Source: a bacterium (GTDB lineage Bacteria; Bacillota; Clostridia; Oscillospirales; Oscillospiraceae). Taken from it: DNA of 32,524 bases. Location: contig JAHYYS010000025.1 in NCBI GenBank assembly GCA_019424865.1, positions 1 through 32,524 on the forward strand, given 5' to 3'. Below, one piece after another: positions 21,890 to 29,900 of the stretch (within the stretch, counting starts at the first letter, position 1; every line of letters starts with the position of its first letter). The translations under genes and the position numbers were made by a program. Under the pieces are notes generated by a model. It saw nothing but the letters and a program-made list of their open reading frames with translations. It was not told where the DNA came from and ran no database searches.

Positions 21890-22288
21890 TTATTCAGCAC
21901 TGTCATCCAGCCGCTCGATTTTGAAAATCACCGGTCTTGTGCCGTCGGAGCAGCAGGTGATCATCATGTTCTCCTGATTCATCCAGCCCCTCATAATAGA
22001 GCCGCCCTGCAATCCGGTGTAGATGTACCGGGCGATAGCGTCCCACGCCTCGGAGCAGTGGGGCATCTTGGGGCCGCCGGCCACGGTGTCCGGGTCGCCG
22101 CTGGTCTTGACCAGGGTATTCAGGCCCATGTGCCAGAAGTCATCCCGATCCCCGTCCCGCTCAAAGATAAACTCGTCCCCTATATTGTAGCAGGGGCAGG
22201 CTCCGGCATTGGGATCGGCGCAGTACTGCCGCTGCAGCTCCGGGTACAGCTTCTTGTCGATCACGGTGAGCTTCACTCTGTGTTTCAT
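21890..22288 (-). CDS. TIGR04076-type small protein
   Basis: 132 residues. The N-terminus (VKLTVIDKKLYPELQRQYC) and CPCYNIGDEFIFE, followed by DAIARYIYTGLQGGSI and a double-Cys MITCCSDGTRPVIFKIER, match the short TIGR04076 family of unknown function. Four conserved-looking Cys suggest metal or redox involvement; this is inference. AGGAGG precedes the ATG at 22286-22288. It is divergent from a Crp/Fnr regulator with a 93-bp gap, so shared control is likely. Confidence 0.82.
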   Translation of the reverse strand: MKHRVKLTVIDKKLYPELQRQYCADPNAGACPCYNIGDEFIFERDGDRDDFWHMGLNTLVKTSGDPDTVAGGPKMPHCSEAWDAIARYIYTGLQGGSIMRGWMNQENMMITCCSDGTRPVIFKIERLDDSAE

Positions 22289-22342
22289 GGATCGTTCCTC
22301 CTGTTTGCGGCGCCGCGCATGGAAAAAGCGGTTTCCCCATGG

Positions 22343-22348
22343 TATAAT
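22343..22348 (+). promoter_or_regulatory. -10 of the Crp/Fnr gene with inverted repeat
   Basis: TGGTATAAT is an extended -10. Just upstream GGAAAAAGCGGTTTCC (22321-22336) is an inverted repeat (GGAAA/TTTCC), a possible regulator site in the divergent gap. A TGGAAA hexamer lies 17 bp upstream as a weak -35. Confidence 0.5.
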
Positions 22349-22381
22349 CGATCCAACCCATTGGAGGACGAGGTAACCGCC

Positions 22382-23053
22382 ATGCTGACGCCAAGATATT
22401 ATTTTGCGGATGACTTCCGCGCGTTCCACGACTATTTTCTCGCTCAGCCCCACAGGAAAACGGTATTCCACAAGGGGGAGCTCCTGTGGAAGCCCGGCCA
22501 GCCTCACGACCGCATCCACTACTTTCTCTCCGGCGCGGCGGTGCATTTTACCCAGCATGAGACCGGCCGGCGAAGGATCATCAGCTTTCACGGCCCAGGG
22601 ACGGTGTTCCCGGGCTACCATACCACGGATTTCCGGATCGAGCTGTCCCTGACCACGGCGGCGCTGTCGGAGATTAGCGTACTGGAGTTTACCATCCCGC
22701 AATTCCAGGCCATGTTCGAATCCAATGCCGCCCTCGCGGAACAGGTGGTCAAGTGGTACGCCATGTATGTCAACCGTTTTCTCTTTGAGACGGTCCACCA
22801 GGAGTTCAACTCCATCCGGGTCAAGCTGTGCAACCTGCTGTATCTGCTGGTCATGAACCAGCCGGCAAACTCCGGTCTGGTCATTGAGATGACCCAGGAG
22901 GACCTTGCGGACATCCTTGGGATCAGCCGGGTTCATATTACGCGGGAGTTAACCGAGCTGCGGCGCATGGGGATCCTGACCACAATGCGGGGTAGACTGA
23001 CGATCACGGATTTTCCGGCCTTGGTTAGCCTCTGCACGGCCGAAACCGTGTAG
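22382..23053 (+). CDS. Crp/Fnr-family transcriptional regulator
   Basis: 223 residues. The N-terminal cyclic-nucleotide-binding-like barrel spans about 20-130 (VFHKGELLWKPGQPHDRIHYF, then GRRRIISFHGPGTVFPGY). A long helix follows, and the winged helix is at about 165-220 (MTQEDLADILGISRVHITRE). It has no Cys cluster of the Fnr type. GAGGT precedes the ATG at 22382. It is divergent from the TIGR04076 gene, a probable target. The ligand is unknown. Confidence 0.9.
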   Translation: MLTPRYYFADDFRAFHDYFLAQPHRKTVFHKGELLWKPGQPHDRIHYFLSGAAVHFTQHETGRRRIISFHGPGTVFPGYHTTDFRIELSLTTAALSEISVLEFTIPQFQAMFESNAALAEQVVKWYAMYVNRFLFETVHQEFNSIRVKLCNLLYLLVMNQPANSGLVIEMTQEDLADILGISRVHITRELTELRRMGILTTMRGRLTITDFPALVSLCTAETV

Positions 23054-23242
23054 CGGGGCTGCCATTTGCTTTTATTCTAACCGCTCCGGCTTTTTCTGTC
23101 TGCTACCAAGGTTACACAAGTCCACTCTGCTATATTTTTTCTGGGAGGTCTGCGCCGCTGCCAAGATCCTGCAGTTGGAACGCTCTATTCATAGAGAGAA
23201 ATTTGCAGAAACCTCAAATCCTGCGGGGTAATAAAACAAATA

Positions 23243-23273
23243 AAGGGCACTCCTTCCGAAACGGGGTGCCCTT
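23243..23273 (-). terminator. Distal terminator of tRNA-Ala
   Basis: AAGGGCACCCC/GGAGTGCCCTT stem read on the minus strand, followed by TTATTTGTTTTATT. It is the second of two terminators in series after tRNA-Ala. Confidence 0.75.
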
Positions 23274-23322
23274 CAAGTGGTCAAAACAGAAATCCGTCTG
23301 TGGTATTTCTGTGGTCAAACGA

Positions 23323-23355
23323 GAAATCGCCGCAGTTTTTCACTGCGGCGATTTC
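23323..23355 (-). terminator. Proximal terminator of tRNA-Ala
   Basis: A perfect 13-bp stem GAAATCGCCGCAG/CTGCGGCGATTTC with a 7-base loop, followed on the minus strand by TCGTTTG. It starts five bases after the tRNA CCA. Confidence 0.8.
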
Positions 23356-23360
23356 CATTT

Positions 23361-23436
23361 TGGTGGACCTAATCGGGATCGAACCGACGACCTTACGGAT
23401 GCGAACCGTACGCTCTCCCAGCTGAGCTATAGGCCC
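23361..23436 (-). tRNA. tRNA-Ala (anticodon CGC)
   Basis: This 76-nt gene on the minus strand has an encoded CCA, D-arm AGCTCAGCTGGGAGAGC and T-arm GGTTCGATCCC. The anticodon loop TTCGCAT gives CGC, which reads GCG. The acceptor stem contains the G3-U70 pair that defines alanine identity. Confidence 0.95.
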
Positions 23437-23488
23437 ATATGGCTATTTATTTGAAACTCTCTCTTGCTCCATAACACTGAGCTTTTAT

Positions 23489-23516
23489 ATTATAACAGAT
23501 TTTGAAAAAATGTAAA
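23489..23516 (-). promoter_or_regulatory. Promoter of tRNA-Ala
   Basis: Minus strand TTTACA (23511-23516), 16-bp spacer, TATAAT (23489-23494), in an A/T-rich stretch about 52 bp upstream of the tRNA. Confidence 0.8.
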
Positions 23517-23591
23517 GCCCAAATTTTTGTTTTCTTTTCCTCCGCGTCAGTCTGGTGCAAATTTTCCTATATTTCGCACTCCAAACGGAAA

Positions 23592-23613
23592 GCCCGGGGC
23601 AATCGCCCCGGGC
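23592..23613 (-). terminator. Terminator-like hairpin
   Basis: A perfect 9-bp stem GCCCGGGGC/GCCCCGGGC around a 4-base loop, followed on the minus strand by TTTCCGTTT. It probably ends transcripts from the small gene at 23902-24177. A second hairpin (CCTGCGGC/GCCGCAGG, 23648-23667) lies further upstream. Confidence 0.65.
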
Positions 23614-23682
23614 GCAGCTTGTCAAAAAAAACCTCCTGCAAGGAGTTCCTGCGGCCGCAGCCGCAGGAAGAAAATCAAATCC

Positions 23683-23728
23683 GTCATTTCCGGCGGCATG
23701 TACGTCGGAAATGACACCTCTCACGAAA
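23683..23728 (+). repeat. Hairpin-plus-tail element, copy 2
   Basis: A 13-bp stem (GTCATTTCCGGCG with CGTCGGAAATGAC, one G-T pair) closes the loop GCATGTA and is followed by GACACCTCTCACGAAA, the same tail as at 2641-2656. One stem pair is G-C in copy 1 and T-A here. Downstream, CCCAGAAAA pairs with TTTTTCTGGG (23751-23780), a possible end of a plus-strand RNA. Confidence 0.7.
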
Positions 23729-23901
23729 TTTTTGCCGACCATGTCGGGTACCCAGAAAATCATGAAAATGTTTTTCTGGGAGAAGAGGAGCCATGAAGGA
23801 AACGAGTATCCGGGTTTACACGGATACAAGCGATCCGCAGCTTGTGACGACGCCATTGAAGACTGTCTTTCGTGCTGCCTCTCTCTCGTACGCTCCCGCT
23901 C

Positions 23902-24177
23902 CTACAACAGCAGCAGCCAGACTGTCCATCCCAGCGAGGCCAGCACCGCTCCGGCGGCGCCCCAGGCCGGCCCCGGCAGCCCGGTCAGGCGGCGGTTCCA
24001 TCGTCTGCCCTGCTTCAAATAGCCGTCCGCCGCCTGCCGCGCCTGCTTGAGCACCTGGTCGGCGCTGACGCCCTCCCGGGCCAGCGCCTCCTCCTTGACA
24101 ATAAAAATGGCCTCCTCAAACAGCTTGGGGTCGGGGGACTTCACCAGAATGACCTGACGGGTAATCCCTTTCACCAC
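23902..24177 (-). CDS. Small conserved protein with C-terminal membrane anchor
   Basis: 91 residues. The N-terminal half is soluble (RQVILVKSPDPKLFEEAIFI, then EALAREGVSADQVLKQARQAA) and the C-terminus is a hydrophobic segment (GAAGAVLASLGWTVWLLLL), so it is probably tail-anchored. The start is GTG at 24175-24177 with AAAGGA about 12 bases upstream. Short proteins of this form sit near gpr in related genomes and are often given an unfounded initiation-factor name. I do not know the function. It lies on the same strand as gpr, with the short plus-strand frame at 24304 between. Confidence 0.75.
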   Translation of the reverse strand: MVKGITRQVILVKSPDPKLFEEAIFIVKEEALAREGVSADQVLKQARQAADGYLKQGRRWNRRLTGLPGPAWGAAGAVLASLGWTVWLLLL

Positions 24178-24303
24178 GCTATGTCACATCCTTTCCGGGA
24201 CCAATCGTGTCCGTATTTCCCTTCTATTCTTTCCCTGTTTTTACCGGTATATTCCTCCCGGCGCGCCACTACACTAGAAAGGCGGAGAGGAGGGGATGCG
24301 CCG

Positions 24304-24408
24304 TTGGACAGGGAGAAGCACCGCCGCCTGTTCTGGCTGGTGGTGGTGTATGGGGTCAACCTGCTGATTATCACGCTGTTTCAGGCCTTTTCCGGGCTCT
24401 CAGCTTAA
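24304..24408 (+). CDS. 34-residue single-helix membrane protein (TTG start)
   Basis: TTG at 24304 follows GGAGGGG at a good distance and opens a frame for a 34-residue protein: a charged start (DREKHRRLF), one membrane helix (WLVVVYGVNLLIITLFQAF) and SGLSA. It ends with TAA at 24406-24408, nine bases into the converging gpr stop region. A well-placed binding site and a clean charged-then-hydrophobic layout argue for a real small protein, but without a homologue search it remains tentative. Confidence 0.5.
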   Translation: MDREKHRRLFWLVVVYGVNLLIITLFQAFSGLSA

Positions 24409-25290
24409 CAGCAGCTCCAGATCCTCCAGCGTCAGCTGGGGCTGAAGGGCCAGGTTGATTCCATACCCGATAATTTTCGCCAGGTCGGCTACCTGGCTGT
24501 CAATGTCCTTGGGCGTGACCAAGAGATCCCGCCCCCGCCCCAGGCTGGGCGGCTCGTCCGCCCCGGTCAGATCGGCAGCCAGGGTAGCCGCGTCCACCAC
24601 AGTGGGCACCCCTACCGCCAGCACCGGGACGCCCAACGTCTCCCGGCTCAGTCCGACCCGGTGGTTGCCCACTCCGGAGCCCGGCGTAATACCGGTATCG
24701 GCCAGCTGCACCGTCCGGCACAGGCGCTCCAGCGAGCGGGAGGCCAGCGCGTCCACTGCAATCACGCAGGCGGGCCGGATTTCCCGGCACACCGCCTGCA
24801 CCACCTCCCCGCTCTCCACCCCGGTGCTGCCCAGCACCTCGGCAGCCAGAGCCGCCACCGGGCGCAGCTGGCCAAACGCCTCCGGCATCTGCCTGACCAG
24901 ATGGCGTGTGGCCAGTGTGTGGCCGTACACCTGGGGCCCGATGGCATCCGGCGTCACCTCCCGATTGCCCAGCCCCACCACCAGCGCCAGCCCGTTCCCC
25001 GGCACGCCGCGCAGCAGCTGCGTCAGCTCGGCCGCCACCGCCCGGACTGCCCGCCCGAAGATGTCCTCCGCCCGGTTTGCCACCCCCTCCATGGTCAGCG
25101 TCACATAGTTCCCCTGGGGCTTTCCCAGCGCCCGCTCCCCCTCTTGATTCAGGATGTGCACCGCAGTCACCGGGATCCCCTCCCGAAGCCCCTCCTCCGC
25201 CTCCACACCGGCCAGGCGCGTGGTCTCCCCCGCGCTCTCCTGCCACAGCTCCCGGGCCTCCATAGCCAGATCGGTCCGTCTGATTTTCAT
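24400..25290 (-). CDS. gpr: Germination protease (GPR endopeptidase)
   Basis: 296 residues, the aspartic-type peptidase (family A25) that starts degradation of small acid-soluble spore proteins during germination. The N-terminus carries the propeptide-like TDLAMEARELW, and the conserved active-site region reads VGLGNREVTPDAIGP with the second Asp in VIAVDALASRS. The PQGNYVTLTMEG and TGITPGSGVGNHR segments also fit. GAGGAGG precedes the ATG. It is divergent from rpsT, an arrangement close to the rpsT-gpr linkage of other spore formers. Expression in the forespore is expected from the family; I could not define a forespore sigma-factor promoter. Confidence 0.96.
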   Translation of the reverse strand: MKIRRTDLAMEARELWQESAGETTRLAGVEAEEGLREGIPVTAVHILNQEGERALGKPQGNYVTLTMEGVANRAEDIFGRAVRAVAAELTQLLRGVPGNGLALVVGLGNREVTPDAIGPQVYGHTLATRHLVRQMPEAFGQLRPVAALAAEVLGSTGVESGEVVQAVCREIRPACVIAVDALASRSLERLCRTVQLADTGITPGSGVGNHRVGLSRETLGVPVLAVGVPTVVDAATLAADLTGADEPPSLGRGRDLLVTPKDIDSQVADLAKIIGYGINLALQPQLTLEDLELLLS

Positions 25291-25391
25291 TCAAACGCCT
25301 CCTCAACGCACAATCTCGCCGTCGTTTTCCTCTAGTTTTCTGCCTCCCGGGAAAAACTATCCTGATTTTTCGGAAAAACTGAAAAAAACAG

Positions 25392-25420
25392 TTGATTTTT
25401 TCTGCGAGCAATGTTAAAAT
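25392..25420 (+). promoter_or_regulatory. Promoter of rpsT
   Basis: TTGATT (25392-25397), 17-bp spacer, TAAAAT (25415-25420), about 67 bp upstream of the start codon, leaving a leader that could be autoregulated by S20. Confidence 0.75.
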
Positions 25421-25487
25421 ACAAATCTGCAATGGCAATGGCGCAGTGCGCCTGAATTTAAGATGTAAATCGGAGGAGGTGTTTGGT

Positions 25488-25751
25488 TTGCCGAATATCA
25501 AGTCTGCCAAGAAGCGTGTGCTGGTGTCCCAGACCAAGGCCGCGCAGAACAAGGCCGCGAAGTCCGCGCTGAAGACCGAAATCAAGAAGTTTGACGCCGC
25601 GGTGGCGGAAGGCAACCGCAGCGAGGCCGATGCCGCTTACAAGGTGGCCGTCAAGGCGGTGGACAAGGCTGCCGCCAAGGGGCTGCTGCATAAGAACAAT
25701 GCCGCCAACAAAAAGAGCAGCATGACCATCAAGCTCAATAAGCTGGCCTGA
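25488..25751 (+). CDS. rpsT: 30S ribosomal protein S20
   Basis: 87 residues, very basic and Ala/Lys-rich (PNIKSAKKRVLVSQTKAAQN, ending NKKSSMTIKLNKLA), the usual S20 length and pattern; it binds 16S rRNA in the small subunit. The start is TTG at 25488, fixed by the universal (M)PNIKSAKKR N-terminus and by GGAGGAGGTG just upstream. Rare start codons on S20 are known in other bacteria and fit autoregulation. A strong terminator follows. Confidence 0.96.
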   Translation: MPNIKSAKKRVLVSQTKAAQNKAAKSALKTEIKKFDAAVAEGNRSEADAAYKVAVKAVDKAAAKGLLHKNNAANKKSSMTIKLNKLA

Positions 25752-25765
25752 GGTCCGCAACGTTG

Positions 25766-25796
25766 AAAGCCGTCTGTTTGACAGACGGCTTTTTCC
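25766..25796 (+). terminator. Terminator of rpsT
   Basis: A perfect 11-bp stem AAAGCCGTCTG/CAGACGGCTTT with a 5-base loop and a T-run, 14 bp after the stop. Confidence 0.93.
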
Positions 25797-25890
25797 GTAC
25801 CCTCCTGCGCGGTTCCGGCCCGGACGGGAGGCGGGATTCCCCCTTTTTCACGTCTGATTTCTGCTATTCTGAACAGGGAGGAGTGGAACT

Positions 25891-26742
25891 ATGGTGAAAA
25901 AATTGTTGTCCTGGCCCCCGGCCGCCTTTCTTCTGGAAGCGGCGCGGCTCTATGGCCGGGTGGGCGCGGCCCAGTCCGCTGCCGCCCTGTCCTATTTTCT
26001 GATTCTCACCCTGTTCCCCCTCCTGATGTGCGTCAACTACCTGATCGGCCTGTTCCATCTCAGCCTGGAGCAGGTCCTGGACTCGCTGGATCAGGTGCTC
26101 CCCGCCGGGGTGCTGTCCCTGCTGGGGGACTATCTGTCCTACGTCTCCGGCGTACAAAACCCCGCCCTGCTGTGGGCCAGCCTCTTCACCATTGTGCTCT
26201 CCGCCTCGGCGGGCCTGCGCACCCTCTTTCACACGATGGACGCGCTCTATCAGGTCCGGCGCCCCCCGTTCCGCCGCCTGATTCTCAGCGTTGTCCTGTC
26301 CCTGCTGTTCCTTTTGACCATCTATCTGTCGGTGGTGGTTATTTTCACGGGGGACTGGTTCTTTGGCCTGCTGGAGGACCACCTGCCCCGCCGGCTGTCC
26401 CAGATTCTTCCCCTCTCCGCCCTGTCCGGCCTGTGGCCCTGGATGCGGTATCTGCTCTTGTTCTGCTTTGTGCTGCTTCTGGTGCTGATCGTCTATCGCG
26501 CCGGCACCCCCCGGCGGCTGGCCGGGCGGCGGACGGTGATTCGCTCCTCCCTGTGCACCGCCCTGATCCTGGTAGCCAGCTCCGCTATTTTCTCCTGGTT
26601 TATCGGCATGTCCTCCCGATACGCCCTGGTATACGGCTCTCTGGCCTCGCTGATGATTCTGCTGGTATGGCTGTATTTCTGCTGCAGCATCCTGCTGGCG
26701 GGGGCCGTAGCCGCATATCTGTTCTGCCGCGCCAAACGCTGA
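25891..26742 (+). CDS. YihY/BrkB-family membrane protein
   Basis: 283 residues with six hydrophobic segments. The N-terminal AAQSAAALSYFLILTLFPLL is the signature of the YihY/virulence-factor BrkB family (formerly annotated as ribonuclease BN). Further conserved parts are SASAGLRTLFHTMDALYQV and YALVYGSLASLMILLVWLYF near the end. It is an inner-membrane protein of unknown role, sometimes suggested to transport small molecules. GGGAGGAG precedes the ATG. It is a single-gene unit between two terminators. Confidence 0.93.
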   Translation: MVKKLLSWPPAAFLLEAARLYGRVGAAQSAAALSYFLILTLFPLLMCVNYLIGLFHLSLEQVLDSLDQVLPAGVLSLLGDYLSYVSGVQNPALLWASLFTIVLSASAGLRTLFHTMDALYQVRRPPFRRLILSVVLSLLFLLTIYLSVVVIFTGDWFFGLLEDHLPRRLSQILPLSALSGLWPWMRYLLLFCFVLLLVLIVYRAGTPRRLAGRRTVIRSSLCTALILVASSAIFSWFIGMSSRYALVYGSLASLMILLVWLYFCCSILLAGAVAAYLFCRAKR

Positions 26743-26755
26743 CGCCGCGCCTGCG

Positions 26756-26794
26756 GGACCGAACCTCCCCCCGGATGGTTCGGTCCTGCTTTTT
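26756..26794 (+). terminator. Terminator of the YihY gene
   Basis: A perfect 10-bp stem GGACCGAACC/GGTTCGGTCC, 11-base loop, then TGCTTTTT. Confidence 0.9.
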
Positions 26795-26822
26795 GCTGCC
26801 CGCATAAGCGGCGCCTTCCATC

Positions 26823-26851
26823 TTTCCAAATGGGAAAATATGTGATACACT
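26823..26851 (+). promoter_or_regulatory. Candidate promoter of the 1600-residue gene
   Basis: TTTCCA, 17-bp spacer, TACACT with TG one base upstream (TGATACACT), about 60 bp before the start codon. Confidence 0.5.
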
Positions 26852-26912
26852 AGAGAGGAACAGACTAATATGCCGCCCCGGTGCTCCGGGACGCTGAAAG
26901 AGGTGGCATGCT

Positions 26913-29900
26913 ATGAACGACAAGCTGATTCGCCAGCTGAACCACGAGATTGCCGACGCCCTGGCCGAGCGCAGCCTCACCGCCGTCTCCAGCCGCAGAT
27001 CCCTTCTCGCCCTTTTGAGAACCCCCGCCTGGGAGGAGGGGCTGCAGTCTCTCTTCCCCATCCGGGCGCGGCTGAGCTGCACCCGGGTGCTGGAGGTCTG
27101 CGCCCCCATTCTGTCCCAGCTCAGTCCCTCCGCCCCTGAGGACGGTTGGGGACACTTCTGTTACCGGTATGTGTGCAGTCTGATGTATCCTCATGGCGGT
27201 TTCGCCCCGGACGCCGCCCCCTATGCCGATGGGGCCGTGTTCGGTCTGACCGTCCTGCAGGTACTGCTGCGCCGCGAGCGCGCCGTTCTCCCCTTCGACC
27301 CCCTGCTGGACTTCCAGTTCCTCAGGGAGGCGGAATACGCCCCCTGTGAAAAGGGCCAGGAATACCGCCGCTTTCTGCGGGCCTGGCGGGAGGAATTTAT
27401 TTATGAGCTGATGCGCCTGGGCATGGAGGTTACCCCCTTCTGCACCCTGAGCCACATTGCAGGCGTGCACTACATCGCCATGACCGCGGCCCGCGGCCTG
27501 CAGGAGGCAGGCGTGGGGGTGGACCTGGCCCTGATTTCCGGGGCCGCCGCCGCCCACGACCTGGGCAAGTTCGGCTGCCGCCCCGGAGAGCGGGTCCCCT
27601 ACCTCCACTATTATTACACCGACCAGTGGCTGCTGGAGCGGAACATGGAGGGAATCAGCCACATCGCCTCCAACCACTCCACCTGGGATCTGGAGCTGGA
27701 GTCCCTGTCGGCAGAGTCCCTGCTGCTGATCTACGCGGACTTCCGTTCCAAGCAGAGCCGGGACGCCCAGGGAAAGGAAATTACCACTCTCTTTCCCCTG
27801 GAGGAGTCCTTCCAGGTCATTTTGTCCAAGCTGGACAACGTGGATCAGAGCAAGCGCCACCGGTATGAATTTGTCTATGACAAGCTCCACGATTTTGAGG
27901 ATTACATGCGCTCTCTGGGCGTGGACGTGGATCTGACGGGTCAGCCCCAGCCCCCCGCCCCCAAAAAGGATCCGGCCCTCATGGGCCCGGACGAGACGCT
28001 GAAGGGTCTGGTCCTGCTGTCGGTGGAGCACAACCTGCGCCTGATGCACATTTTGTCCAACGAACAGAAATTCGGCAATATCATCGAGGCGGCCCGCTCC
28101 TCCAAAAGCTGGCAGCAGCTGCGGGCCTATCTCAATATCTTTGAGGAGTACTTCACCTATCTGTCCGTGCGCCAGAAGACTCAGGCGCTCTCCTTTCTCT
28201 ACGAGCTGCTGGTCCACCGCGAGGGCGACATCCGCCGCCAGGCGGGCGCCCTGATCGGCCGAATCATCGCCCAGTTCCATCTGGTTTACCGCAAGGAGCT
28301 CCCGGACGATGTCCAGAACGACCCGGCGGCGGAGGTTCCCTTCACCCTGTGGAATCAGTATCTGGACATGATCATCTTCCCGGACCACAAAACCACCCAG
28401 CAGCAGCGCAGCCACATCAGCTACACGCTGAAGCTGGTGGTGGAATCCCTGCTGATCCACGCCCGGCAGGAGGATGTGCCCCGTTTCCTGGGCGGGCTGC
28501 TGCGCTACTATGACACCCCGGAGGGCAAGGACTCCGACACCGCCTTTACCCTGCTGGACGCCATCCGTTATCTGCCGCCCCGATACTATGGGGAGGACGT
28601 CCGGGAGCGCCTGATCGCCTTTGCGGCCCGCTTTGCTGTCTCTGACGAGCTGCGCCTGGTCACCGCCGCTCTGGAATTTTTGCGGGAGGCCCAGCGCTCC
28701 CTGCCCCGCAGCCATCCCCAGATGGCCCGCATTGTACAGATCGCCCGCTCGGTCACCCCCCGCCACCTGACCACCACCTTCCTGCTTTGCAAGATTCTGC
28801 GGCGGGCCGGACAGGATGCCTCCCGCCTGGAGTGGGATCTGTACCAGCGGGATATCACCAGCGAGGTATTTCTGGACAACCTGAAAATTGCCACTCCCTG
28901 GATCGTCAAGGTGGCCGGTGTGGAGCTGCTGCGGGATCAGCTGGATTCCGGCCTGACCGAGCACGTTCTGCACATCTCCACCCACTTCTCCAACCTGCTC
29001 AAGGTCTCTGAGCGGGTGGTGGTACGGCATACCGCCGGCCAGGCTTTGGTGCACATTCTCCCCATGCTGCGCCGGGATCAGCGCAACGAAGTGGTGGTGG
29101 AGCTTGGCAAGGGCCTGGAGATGGGCCAGTATGAAATTTCCAAGTACATCCCGGAGTATCTGGGCCAGGCCGCCCTGTATCTCCACCCCAGCGAGCTGGA
29201 CGAGCAGGTCATCTGGCTGAAATCCCTGCTGGGCTCTCCCAACGATTCTGCAGTGTCCGGGGCTCTGAACACCATCGGGGTGCTGCTGCAGCACTATCCG
29301 GATTACCGCGACCGCTTCTCCGAATCCACGGAAGCCTATGAAAACCGCCGTCTGGAGCTGCTGGGGCTGCTGCTCCAGGGGCTGGCCCATTACCGCCAGT
29401 CTGTACGGCAGGAGGCCCTGCTGGTCACAGGAAACCTGCTCTTTGAGTACCCCGTCCTCTCCATGGAGGAGAAGGCCCGCCTGTTCTCCCTGAGCTACCG
29501 CAAGCTCCTCTTCCTCATCCAGGAGGCCCCGGTGCAGGATCAGGCGCTCACCTTCTATTACCGGGCGGCCGCCCTGGCAGATCTCTACCGGTTTATCTCC
29601 CTGTGGCGTCTGGACAACGGCCCCTTCACCTTTGAGACGCCCAAAAAAATCGCCTTCTTCCCCGGAACCTTCGACCCCTTCACCCTGTCCCACAAGGGCA
29701 TCGCCCACGCCATCCGGGATCTGGGGTTTGAGGTGTATCTGGCGGTGGACGAATTCTCCTGGTCCAAAAAGGCCCAGCCCCACCTGATCCGCCGCCAGAT
29801 TGTCAACCTCTCGGTGGCAGGCGACTTCCACGTCCACCTGTTCCCTGACGACATCCCCATCAATATCGCCAATCCCCAGGATTTACAGCGGCTGGTGGAG

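Noticed and set aside
23793..24050. An 85-codon plus-strand frame with an AGAGGAG-like site (MKETSIRVYTD...)
   Set aside because: Most of it is antisense to the 91-residue gene and becomes Pro/Ala/Arg-rich; the first 30 codons could be a remnant but I cannot support a gene.
26865..29837. A 990-codon minus-strand frame opposite the 1600-residue gene
   Set aside because: Codon bias of the real gene keeps this frame open; the translation is low-complexity (Gln/His/Gly/Val) and the plus strand has recognisable domains.
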